The notes under the pieces are model-generated. The model had not been told where the DNA came from, searched no databases, and worked only from the letters and a program-made list of their open reading frames with translations. A stretch of 64,000 bases of DNA from Chloroflexota bacterium (lineage in GTDB: Bacteria > Chloroflexota > Anaerolineae > Aggregatilineales > J027), in NCBI GenBank assembly GCA_013112715.1, contig JABFGB010000002.1, forward strand, positions 167,602 to 231,601. Reading direction: 5' to 3'. The position numbers and the translations under genes are program-made. Each line of letters starts with the position of its first letter. Within the stretch, counting starts at the first letter, position 1. Positions 50,265-57,671 of this stretch are shown in pieces.

Positions 50265-50323
50265 CATGGGTAGGTTTTCGTAGGACATGGCTTGGCTAAA
50301 ATGTGTGTTGGTGCGGAAAAACA

Positions 50324-50364
50324 TCCTCACCCCCCAACCCCCTCTCCACCCAGTAGAGAGGGGG
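50324..50364. repeat. Palindromic repeat, family D
   Basis: TCCTCACCCCCCAACC leads into CCCCCTCTC (50338-50346), which pairs perfectly with GAGAGGGGG (50356-50364) around a nine-base loop. It lies between the KaiC-like and RsmI genes. This C-rich unit resembles dispersed repeats of other genomes; only one copy is present here. Confidence 0.6.
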
Positions 50365-50400
50365 AGACAAGAAGTTATTGGGGCGAGGGTTGAATTTCGA

Positions 50401-51174
50401 TTATTGTGTGGAGCGAACGTTACTAATAATTCGGCGTTCTGTCAAGCCTGCAAGCAGTCCGGCTTTGCCTTGGAGGGGTGGGCCAATGTGAATACGTGAG
50501 GCATAGGGGGCATCGTTGGCCTCGATGGTGAAGCGGTGAATTTGTTTGTCATGGTCCGAGGAGCGCATTTTGAGGACGGTGATGGCCCGCTCGATGGCGC
50601 TGTCAATTTCCAGATAACGCAGCAGCACAATGCAATCCACAATAAACGACAGGCGGCCTTTTTCATCGGCGGTGAAATCTGAGCGCATCTCTTCGGCAAG
50701 ATAGAGACCCGTCAATTGTTCGCGGCGTATCCCGTTGATGACGCGATTATAGATGTCGCGCAGTTCATGGGTGTTGGTGGTTATACGGGTGAAGTGGGTC
50801 AGACTGTCCAGCGCGATGCGTTGAATATTGTGTTCATGGAGGCGGCGCGTCAAGGCACTTTCTGGGGTGGATAGGCTGTGCAAAAATACTTCAGGGGAAG
50901 TGAACATGATATGCAGCAAACCGGATGCTTCAAAAGATTTTAAGTCCCATCCCAATGAAGCGGCATCTCGATAGAGTGATTCAGGGAATTCCTCAAAGGC
51001 GACCAGCAAGCCGGGTTGATTTTGGCGCAGGCCCTCGATCAAAAATTGAAAGGCGAAGGTCGTCTTGCCAGTGCCGGGTGCGCCGCGTAGCAAGGTGGAC
51101 GATTCGGAAATGAAGCCACCACTGAGCATATTATCTAGGGCGGGAATGCCGCTGCTGATACGGGGGATGTTCAT
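50401..51174 (-). CDS. KaiC-like RecA-fold ATPase (single domain)
   Basis: 257 residues with one KaiC-type domain: SGIPALDNMLSGGFISESSTLL, Walker A GAPGTGKTT (31-39), the catalytic Glu pair in VAFEEFPESLYRDAASLGWDL, and Walker B RIALDSLTHF. KaiC clock proteins have two such domains plus phosphorylation sites; this one has neither a second domain nor a KaiA/B neighbour, so it is a KaiC-like signalling ATPase of unknown role. GAGG six bases before the ATG. Last gene of an apparent unit with two Thr/Pro-rich membrane proteins, 9 bases downstream of them. Confidence 0.82.
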   Translation of the reverse strand: MNIPRISSGIPALDNMLSGGFISESSTLLRGAPGTGKTTFAFQFLIEGLRQNQPGLLVAFEEFPESLYRDAASLGWDLKSFEASGLLHIMFTSPEVFLHSLSTPESALTRRLHEHNIQRIALDSLTHFTRITTNTHELRDIYNRVINGIRREQLTGLYLAEEMRSDFTADEKGRLSFIVDCIVLLRYLEIDSAIERAITVLKMRSSDHDKQIHRFTIEANDAPYASRIHIGPPLQGKAGLLAGLTERRIISNVRSTQ

Positions 51175-51183
51175 GGGGTACCT

Positions 51184-51984
51184 CTATTGATAGGAGCGGG
51201 TTTGGACAAATTCGACGATGGCTACATTGTCCGAACAGGTTTCGCCCGTTGTCACAAAAATAAAATCGGAAATCGGCACACCCGTTGAGTTGAGGAGTTG
51301 GACTGAAAATTGAAGGCGGCGGGGGGTCGTGCCAACCGGAAATTCAAAACCGGAGAGGCCAAACTGTTGGGCGCTTCCGCTGAATAAAATCTTTTGATAG
51401 CCGTCCCCAATGACCTCAATGGCTAGGTCGGTCAGGGGTTCGCCACTGATGCCTGTCACATTCCCGGCGATGCTGACCCATTGGCAGCCCTGCGAATTGA
51501 GATTGGCTTCATAACGCACATCGCGTGTAATAAACGGGAAAGCGGAGGTGATCTCCTCGGTAGGGGTGACTAAATTGAGGCCGGGTTGGGCATCGGCGGG
51601 AAGGCTGGGGTCGGTAGTCGCGGCGGCCCCCGGAATGACAAGCGTCGGGGTAATGGTGGGGGAGGCTGTTGGAGTAAAGGTGCTGGTGGGCGTAAAGGTC
51701 GGGAAAGGCGTCGGCGGCAGCGGGGTGACGGTCATGGTGGGGGTATTGGACGGTGTGCTGGTTGGGCCAGCCGTCGGAAATTCGACTAATTTGGGCAGGG
51801 TCGCTTTGGGAAATGGGTTAAAGGGCGCTTCGGGGTCATTAATAATTAGCACGGTAGCGCTGATGATGACTACGGAGGCCAACAAAAACAAAACGGTGAT
51901 GACATCTAGGCAGTTCATCCCCCCGCCTTTATGTGGGCTGGCAGGGGGAGGGGGAGTATGACGATCAAGCGCTGAGTTGCTCAT
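51184..51984 (-). CDS. Membrane-anchored Thr/Pro-rich linker protein, copy 1
   Basis: 266 residues: about 20 Pro-rich cytoplasmic residues, one helix (VITVLFLLASVVIISATVLII, about 29-50), a Thr/Pro linker (about 75-120) and an extracytoplasmic beta domain of 110 residues starting near GCQWVSIAGNV. The folded domain has two cysteines (GCQW; GETCSDN), probably disulfide-bonded. Its neighbour at 51993 has the same layout and conserved blocks GCQW..AG, LSGFEF/PSGWEI and NFVQ/EFVQ. No family recognised. The ATG at 51984 follows AAAGGG. Probably displays a binding domain outside the cell. Confidence 0.65.
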   Translation of the reverse strand: MSNSALDRHTPPPPASPHKGGGMNCLDVITVLFLLASVVIISATVLIINDPEAPFNPFPKATLPKLVEFPTAGPTSTPSNTPTMTVTPLPPTPFPTFTPTSTFTPTASPTITPTLVIPGAAATTDPSLPADAQPGLNLVTPTEEITSAFPFITRDVRYEANLNSQGCQWVSIAGNVTGISGEPLTDLAIEVIGDGYQKILFSGSAQQFGLSGFEFPVGTTPRRLQFSVQLLNSTGVPISDFIFVTTGETCSDNVAIVEFVQTRSYQ

Positions 51985-51992
51985 GACACCCT

Positions 51993-52856
51993 TTATTGTG
52001 GCAGGGGCGCGACTTGGACAAAGTTCAGCAGGGTCAGGTTTTGCTGGCAATTCGCGCTAAAGGAAATAGTGATTTCGGGTGAAACGGCGGTTGCTCCATT
52101 GGCGGTAAAGACCTGCACCCGATAGCGGCCTGTGGCTTGCCCATTGGAACTGACCTGAATTTCCCAACCCGACGGGCCATAATTGGTATTGGTGCCGCTG
52201 ACCTGTGTGAGTTTGGTGCCTGCTTCGGTGGTGACTTGGATGATATAGCCAATCAGCGGGCTGGTGTCTAGTCCACGAATTTGGCCCGCAAAGCCCTGCC
52301 ATTGACAGCCGGGGTGTAGGTAGGCATCGCGGAAGAGGGGTGTTCCTTCCCCAACTGTTAAGGCGAATGGCGCAGTTGTAAAGGATGGCGTGGCGGTTGG
52401 GCCAGTTGGCGATGGCGTCACGGTAAAGGTCGCGGTAAATGATGGCGTCAGGGTCAGGGTTTCGGTTGGTGTACTGGTGGGTGTACTGGTCTCGGTTGGC
52501 TGCGGTGTCCCCGTAAAAGTAGCAGACGGGGTAAATGTGCGTGTGCGGGTCGGAGTATGGGTAGTGGTCGGCACAAAAGTGTTGCTCGGTGTAGCAGTTG
52601 GAAATGGTGTCCATGTGGCGGTATCAACTGGTGTATTGGTCGCCACTGGGGTCTCGGTGGGTGGCGGAGTCAAGCTGGGGGTGAAACTGGGAACTGACGT
52701 TTGGACGGTTGGAATTGGGACATCGGTTGCAGGTTCAAACGGGCCAGCATCCACCGCGCCGCCGACAATCAAAAGGGAGACCACACATGCAATAATGCTT
52801 AATCCCATAAAAAATAAAGTAATGAGGTTATAAAGGGTATTATCGCGTTGGGCCAT
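51993..52856 (-). CDS. Membrane-anchored Thr/Pro-rich linker protein, copy 2
   Basis: 287 residues: one helix ([21 protein letters not shown], about 12-32), a long Thr/Pro linker (about 45-150) and a 120-residue beta domain with [26 protein letters not shown] and LLNFVQVAP. It is a paralogue of the gene 8 bases downstream, most alike in the C-terminal domain. Tandem duplication is the simplest origin. Extracytoplasmic display role likely, ligand unknown. Confidence 0.65.
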   Translation of the reverse strand: MAQRDNTLYNLITLFFMGLSIIACVVSLLIVGGAVDAGPFEPATDVPIPTVQTSVPSFTPSLTPPPTETPVATNTPVDTATWTPFPTATPSNTFVPTTTHTPTRTRTFTPSATFTGTPQPTETSTPTSTPTETLTLTPSFTATFTVTPSPTGPTATPSFTTAPFALTVGEGTPLFRDAYLHPGCQWQGFAGQIRGLDTSPLIGYIIQVTTEAGTKLTQVSGTNTNYGPSGWEIQVSSNGQATGRYRVQVFTANGATAVSPEITISFSANCQQNLTLLNFVQVAPLPQ

Positions 52857-52948
52857 TTTTTGGCTCCTTATGAGCGCGTAGACGACGAATAGTTAACCGG
52901 ATATTGACGAGTGCGTTGAACAGTATAGCATTTATCCATTGATATTCG

Positions 52949-53893
52949 CTATTGAGCATTCATGCCGACCAAGTGGGTGATATTTGCCGTTGATCGCTGT
53001 TCGGCAAGCCAGTCAGTAAACATCTGGTCTTGGAGCTCGGTGCGATGAACTGGGTCAATGGGACGCCCTTCGGCTACTTCCAAAACTTCCACGACATGAT
53101 AACCGAGGCTGCTCGGGATAGGATCGGGCCAACGCGAATTGGCAGGCATTTGGAACAAGACCTTTTCCACCTCCGGTTGCAATAGATCACCGGGCGAAAT
53201 CCAACCTAAATCGCCACCTGCGCTGGCGGTTGAACCATCTTTGGAAAATTCCAGCGCGAGTTGGGCAAAATCGCCACCATTGGCAAGTTGCTCTAATAGA
53301 GAGCGCCCCATCTGTTCGTCTTTGACCAAAATATGGCGGGCATGAATTTGGGTGGTGGTGGTCGGTACATCGGCGGTGATGGCTTGGCTCACGGCCTGCC
53401 AGATTAAATTTTCGCGCACTTTTTGGGCATACATTTCGGGTGGATAGCCGATAAACGCCACTTCTAGCGATGATCCGCTCTGCGCCGCTGTTTCCTCTAG
53501 GGTTTGCAGTTCGGTTTGCACCATTTCGTCGGTGATGATGATGTTATGGGCGGCGGCGTATTGCTCCACCAATTTTTGGTCAATCATGCGATCTAAAATC
53601 TCGGTTTCAAAGGCCAAGAGGTCGGCGGGCTGCTGATCGCCAAGGGCTGTTAAACTGGCGGCGACTTCCATTTCAAACTGCTCTTGGGTGATGGGATCGT
53701 CATTGACCAAACCCGCAAGCGCAGGGCCAGTGGTAGTAGCAGACTGTGGCGTTTGGGCGTTAGCTTCAATTTGGGGGGCGGGTTTGTTGGCCTCGTCGGA
53801 GTTTCCACCATTGCAAGCTGCCAGAGCAAGGGTTAGGCTCAGGTACATTCCGACGGAAATTATGAATTTTTGCCAACCTAACAGACGTTTCAA
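52949..53893 (-). CDS. PpiC/SurA-type peptidyl-prolyl isomerase lipoprotein
   Basis: 314 residues. A TTG start at 53893 with GAGG seven bases upstream gives a lipoprotein signal ending in the lipobox LALAAC, so the mature protein is lipid-anchored outside the membrane. A SurA-N-like helical region (EILDRMIDQKLVEQYAAAH) precedes the parvulin domain: IHARHILVKDEQMGRSLLEQL, FAQLALEFSKDGSTASAGGDLGWISPG and GYHVVEVLEV. It should assist folding of exported proteins, like PrsA. Divergent from the Ras-like GTPase gene. Confidence 0.87.
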   Translation of the reverse strand: MKRLLGWQKFIISVGMYLSLTLALAACNGGNSDEANKPAPQIEANAQTPQSATTTGPALAGLVNDDPITQEQFEMEVAASLTALGDQQPADLLAFETEILDRMIDQKLVEQYAAAHNIIITDEMVQTELQTLEETAAQSGSSLEVAFIGYPPEMYAQKVRENLIWQAVSQAITADVPTTTTQIHARHILVKDEQMGRSLLEQLANGGDFAQLALEFSKDGSTASAGGDLGWISPGDLLQPEVEKVLFQMPANSRWPDPIPSSLGYHVVEVLEVAEGRPIDPVHRTELQDQMFTDWLAEQRSTANITHLVGMNAQ

Positions 53894-54035
53894 ATCTATT
53901 CCTCGACTTCGCTGCGTTATTCTATTCAAACGCCGCTAGTATAGCTGTCATATTGATTTCTGCAACCTGACAATCGTGCAAAAGGGTGTGTGTTATACTA
54001 CAACCATTGGCACGAATGAATTGGAAACAGTCGGA

Positions 54036-54605
54036 ATGGTAGATCAGAGAAGTACCCTAGAGAACGATACCCATGAGGGCGACGCTGAAAATCTCATCTA
54101 TAGGATTGTCGTGGTGGGGGACCCGCAGGTGGGCAAAACAAGCCTAATTCGCCGCGCCTGCCAAAATCGTTTTGAGGCTGAGGCGATTGGGACTTCTTTG
54201 CGCAAGGAAAACGTATTGGTTGAGGAAGTCCCTGTTACACTGGATATTTTTGAAAGCACTGATTATCGGCGTACTCCTCCTCAAGTCCTTTTTGCCGATA
54301 CCTTAGCCGTCGTCATGGTGTACGATGTGACCTCACCGGTGTCTTTTTTTGGGCTATATCGTTGGAAACAAGAAGTTCAGCGTATACGCTCCAATATGCC
54401 CCTCGTCGTGGTCGGAAATAAAAATGACCTGCCTTCGATTGTGCCGATGAGCGAGGCGCAGGGTTGGGCCACCTTTGAGGGAATTCGTTTTATGAGTGTC
54501 AGTGCGGCAACAGGGGAGGGGGTGGCTGAAATTTTTCGGCAAGCAGGCCAACTAGCCCATGAGCATCATGATCTGCTCAACAACCAGTGGTCGCTGTCGC
54601 GTTAG
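54036..54605 (+). CDS. Ras/Rab-like small GTPase with altered switch II
   Basis: 189 residues. P-loop VVVGDPQVGKTSLIRR, base-specificity motif VVGNKNDL and SAATGEGV (G5) are intact. The switch II motif DTAGxE is replaced: the expected place reads LDIFESTDYRRTP. That removes the Gly and catalytic Gln of Ras/Rab proteins, so hydrolysis should be slow or need a partner. There is no lipid-anchor cysteine at the C-terminus. The ATG at 54036 is chosen because an extended -10 (TGTTATACT) lies at 53991-53999; a GTG at 53976 would precede it. It lies 79 bases before a gene that may encode its effector. Confidence 0.75.
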   Translation: MVDQRSTLENDTHEGDAENLIYRIVVVGDPQVGKTSLIRRACQNRFEAEAIGTSLRKENVLVEEVPVTLDIFESTDYRRTPPQVLFADTLAVVMVYDVTSPVSFFGLYRWKQEVQRIRSNMPLVVVGNKNDLPSIVPMSEAQGWATFEGIRFMSVSAATGEGVAEIFRQAGQLAHEHHDLLNNQWSLSR

Positions 54606-54684
54606 AAGTTGGTTTGGTCAGGCTCTACCGATTTTCGCGCCAATCGCTTTTCTGATAGTATTAAAAATGATCGCAAGGTAGGTT

Positions 54685-55590
54685 TTGAAGGTAAAGCGCG
54701 TGGACCCCAATACTCCGCTCGAAAACTCTGACGAACAATCTCTCATTCAACGGGCTATTAAGGCCGGACAAAGCCAGCCGCCCAATGAACCGCCGATTGA
54801 GCCGATGAGTCCTATTCAGACCAGTTCGCGGGTTTCACCTGTGCCGGGTTATAACACGTCGCCTGTACGCCCCGAAGACCCGGAACCCCAGCGCCAACCT
54901 GTCAAACCGACCATGCCGCGCCGTCCATCCCGCCCTGCGATGCCACTCAAAGCTGACCCGACGCCAACCGAGGAAATTGACCAATCGGCTTCGGTTGAAG
55001 AACAGGCTGCCCAAGCATTGGAACGGCTGCGTCAAAAAATGGCGGTGGTGGCGGAGGAATTTGCACAGGGCAAAATCAACCGGGCACAATTCCATGCCAT
55101 CTATCAACGCTATCAGGAACAACGTCAGATTACTGAAATGCTGCTGAAGCGTGACCCCCAAACCGGGGCTTGGCAATCGGTGATGCGCCCCGGCCATACC
55201 GGATTTTTGCGCGATTATTATCAGGCCAAGATTGAATCGTATGCGATTTACCATCTGGCTCTACAGAAACCGATCATTGTGACCGGCACGGTGCAACTCC
55301 CCTTGCAACAGGTCGCGCCGCTGCTGACCAAGCTACGTGCGATTGTGAATGAACGCGGGTTTGCCAATCTTGCCCGCCGCAAGTTGCAGGATGAACGGTG
55401 GGTGGTGTTTGTCCCCGGCCTCTATACAGTTTCGGTGATTGTGTTTTCATTAGAGCCTTCCCCGGCTCAGTTGCAGCGCATTGAAGATATGCAGCGTGAC
55501 TTTGAACGAGCCAATTCGCAGGCGTTGGAAGGAAATCACATCCGCCCACGTGAATTGGTCTATCCGCATCGTGCCCTCTTCGAGAAATAA
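54685..55590 (+). CDS. Hypothetical protein downstream of the small GTPase
   Basis: 301 residues with a TTG start (54685; AAGG six bases upstream). The first 100 residues are Pro-rich and disordered. Residues 108-145 hold a helical SHOCT-like segment (EEFAQGKINRAQFHAIYQRY), followed by an alpha/beta domain (KPIIVTGTVQLPLQQVAPLL, WVVFVPGLYTVSVIVFSLEP) of unrecognised type. No membrane helix or signal. Its position after the GTPase in the same direction suggests an effector or regulator; that is inference from neighbourhood only. Confidence 0.6.
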   Translation: MKVKRVDPNTPLENSDEQSLIQRAIKAGQSQPPNEPPIEPMSPIQTSSRVSPVPGYNTSPVRPEDPEPQRQPVKPTMPRRPSRPAMPLKADPTPTEEIDQSASVEEQAAQALERLRQKMAVVAEEFAQGKINRAQFHAIYQRYQEQRQITEMLLKRDPQTGAWQSVMRPGHTGFLRDYYQAKIESYAIYHLALQKPIIVTGTVQLPLQQVAPLLTKLRAIVNERGFANLARRKLQDERWVVFVPGLYTVSVIVFSLEPSPAQLQRIEDMQRDFERANSQALEGNHIRPRELVYPHRALFEK

Positions 55591-55670
55591 ATTACGCCTC
55601 CATCTTCGTAAATCGAGAAATAAAGCCTAAACATTTGTAGAAATCTACCAATGTCAGGCTATTGTCTCTA

Positions 55671-55690
55671 AGTTTATCCCCTGATAAACT
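55671..55690. promoter_or_regulatory. Perfect 8-base palindrome upstream of the Lrp gene
   Basis: AGTTTATC and GATAAACT form a perfect inverted repeat with a four-base centre. It lies 74 bases upstream of the Lrp-family start and could be its operator; it could also be a weak terminator hairpin of the preceding gene (tail TTCAATTT). Confidence 0.45.
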
Positions 55691-55763
55691 TTCAATTTAT
55701 AAACAAGAGATAGTTTGAGAAACGAACTATGTCCTCTGCAACTAGAGGTTGATTAAGGCTTAG

Positions 55764-56273
55764 ATGGTTATGGACAAAAAAGATCGTCAGATACTTGAAG
55801 TATTGCAACAAGATGGGCGTATTGCTCATACACGGCTGGCAGAAATTGTGGATTTATCTGCGCCAGCGGTGTTGGCACGGGTACGCAAATTGGAAGAACA
55901 GGGTATTATTCAGGGGTATCAGGCCATTGTTGACCCGGCCAGTGTTGGCAATCCACTCATTTGTTATGTTGGGGTGACACTGGTACATCATCAGCGCGAA
56001 CCTTTGCAGCAGGTTTCGGCGCGTATTCGGGAATTCCCCCAAGTGCTGGAAGCCTATCACCTCACTGGCTCTACCGATTATCTCCTCAAAGTCGCTGTTC
56101 CTAGCATTCAGGCCCTTGAAAATTTCTTGATGGAAGAGTTGACCATTATCCCCGGTGTGGATAAGGTACATACCAGCATGGTGCTGTCGGCGATTAAGAC
56201 TAACGGCGTTGTGCCTGTCGAGGTCGGCGAAGAATCATCCAATGGTTATCATGTGATGGGTAATGGACGCTAG
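55764..56273 (+). CDS. Lrp/AsnC-family transcriptional regulator
   Basis: 169 residues. An N-terminal winged helix-turn-helix (KDRQILEVLQQDGRIAHTRLAEIVDLSAPAVLARVRKLEEQGII) is followed by a RAM ligand domain (CYVGVTL, AYHLTGSTDYLLKVAV, VDKVHTSMVLSAIK). Such proteins respond to amino acids. AAGG five bases before the ATG. The next gene codes for a methionine gamma-lyase-like enzyme; in Pseudomonas, MdeR (Lrp family) activates mdeA, so a similar relation is likely here. Confidence 0.88.
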   Translation: MVMDKKDRQILEVLQQDGRIAHTRLAEIVDLSAPAVLARVRKLEEQGIIQGYQAIVDPASVGNPLICYVGVTLVHHQREPLQQVSARIREFPQVLEAYHLTGSTDYLLKVAVPSIQALENFLMEELTIIPGVDKVHTSMVLSAIKTNGVVPVEVGEESSNGYHVMGNGR

Positions 56274-56310
56274 GTTCTAGCGATTCCGCCAGCTTATTGA
56301 GCATAGATTG

Positions 56311-56339
56311 AAGCTCCTGTCATTGGCGGGAGCTTTTTT
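56311..56339 (+). terminator. Terminator of the Lrp gene
   Basis: AAGCTCC (56311-56317) pairs with GGAGCTT (56329-56335), followed by a T-run and C. It lies between the Lrp gene and the PLP lyase gene, so the two are separate units or linked by read-through. Confidence 0.82.
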
Positions 56340-56380
56340 CTTTTGGATTTACATTTCAAACTCAAATGGGGGATATTTTT

Positions 56381-57592
56381 GTGGCGAAAAAACTAGATGG
56401 ACAAAAAGCAGGATTTGGCACAGTGGCGACACACGCGGGCAAAGAAGTGAATGAGACGCACGCCCATGTCCAGCCGATTTATCAATCCTCGACGTATTGG
56501 TTTGACAGTGTGGAAAGTGGGCAAGCCATCTGGAAAGAGGAGCGCGACGGCTATATCTACGGGCGACTGAGTAACCCCAACACCGATGCGACGGCGGCGG
56601 CAATCGCGGCGTTAGAAGGGAAAAATCTGACCCAACAGCCGTATGGACTGATGTGTGGGTCGGGGATGGCGGCGATTAGCACGGTGATTTTGCCGATGGT
56701 CAACGCCGGAGACACCATTGTTTCGCAACAGGCGATTTATGGCTATTCGTATAATTTATTCGCCTATCACCTCAAAGAAAAAGGCGTGCGGCACGTCGTG
56801 TTTGATGGCCCGAATCTGGATGATTTGGAACGGGTGTTATCCGAAGCCGAAAATGTGAAGGTGGTCTATATCGAGACCCCGGTTAACCCGACGATGGCGC
56901 TCACCGATATTTGCGGGGTGGTTGAGCGGGCACAGGCGGTGGGAGCGCGGGTGGTCATTGATAACACCTTTGCGACACCGTATCTGCAACGACCTCTGGA
57001 AATGGGGGTGGATGTCGGTATCCACAGCACGACTAAATATCTGAGTGGGCATGGGCAGGTGGTTGGCGGAGCCATTATCACGCCGCATGAAGATTTATAT
57101 CGGCTATTTCGGACGGCCTTATTTCATTATGGTGGGGTGGCGGGGCCGATGGATGCGTGGCTGACGCTGTTGGGCTTGCGGACGCTGCATGTGCGGATGG
57201 AACGGCACTGCGAAAACGCGATGGCGGTGGCGCAATTTCTAGAAGCCCATCCAGCCGTCAAGCGGGTTTATTATCCGGGGTTGAAGTCGTTTGGGCAGCA
57301 TGAATTGGCGAAACGGCAGATGGACGATTTTGGGGCGATGCTGTCGTTTGAATTGCAGGGTGGATATGCAGCCGGGGCGCGATTGATGAATCGGGTGCAG
57401 TTGTGCGAATTGGCGGTCAGCTTGGGCACGGTGGATACGCTGATTCAGCACCCCGCAAGTATGACCCATTTTCGATTGTCGCCAGAGGATCGGGCCGCGA
57501 TGGGGATTGGGGAAGGCCTGGTGCGGCTGTCGGTGGGGATTGAGGATGTGCAGGATATTATCGCGGATTTGGAGCAGGGCTTGATGGAATAA
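56381..57592 (+). CDS. Methionine gamma-lyase / cystathionine gamma-synthase-like PLP enzyme
   Basis: 403 residues of the Cys/Met-metabolism fold-type I family. YGRLSNPNTDATAAAIAALEG, CGSGMAAISTVILPM, YIETPVNPTMALTDI, VVIDNTFATPYLQRPLEMG and the PLP lysine in STTKYLSGHGQVVGG are all present. Methionine gamma-lyase and cystathionine gamma-lyase/synthase are hard to tell apart; the adjacent Lrp regulator tips the balance to catabolism. The GTG at 56381 has GGGGGA seven bases upstream; an ATG at 56366 is an alternative. Confidence 0.85.
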   Translation: MAKKLDGQKAGFGTVATHAGKEVNETHAHVQPIYQSSTYWFDSVESGQAIWKEERDGYIYGRLSNPNTDATAAAIAALEGKNLTQQPYGLMCGSGMAAISTVILPMVNAGDTIVSQQAIYGYSYNLFAYHLKEKGVRHVVFDGPNLDDLERVLSEAENVKVVYIETPVNPTMALTDICGVVERAQAVGARVVIDNTFATPYLQRPLEMGVDVGIHSTTKYLSGHGQVVGGAIITPHEDLYRLFRTALFHYGGVAGPMDAWLTLLGLRTLHVRMERHCENAMAVAQFLEAHPAVKRVYYPGLKSFGQHELAKRQMDDFGAMLSFELQGGYAAGARLMNRVQLCELAVSLGTVDTLIQHPASMTHFRLSPEDRAAMGIGEGLVRLSVGIEDVQDIIADLEQGLME

Positions 57593-57671
57593 CATAATTA
57601 GCGACCACCATGTTTAGAAATATTTGCTATATTCCATACTAAAGGTATCCTAGACAGATATTTTAGGTCGA

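Noticed and set aside
50401..51174. Circadian clock KaiC
   Set aside because: Only one ATPase domain, no adjacent Ser/Thr phosphosites typical of KaiC, and no kaiA or kaiB nearby.
52390..52833. Val/Gly-rich open frame on the plus strand
   Set aside because: It is the reverse reading of the Thr/Pro-coding stalk of the 52856 gene, so the apparent repeats are an artefact.
56274..56380. Riboswitch before the methionine gamma-lyase-like gene
   Set aside because: The gap is about 100 bases and contains one simple hairpin with a T-run just after the Lrp gene; there is no room or sequence for a SAM riboswitch.
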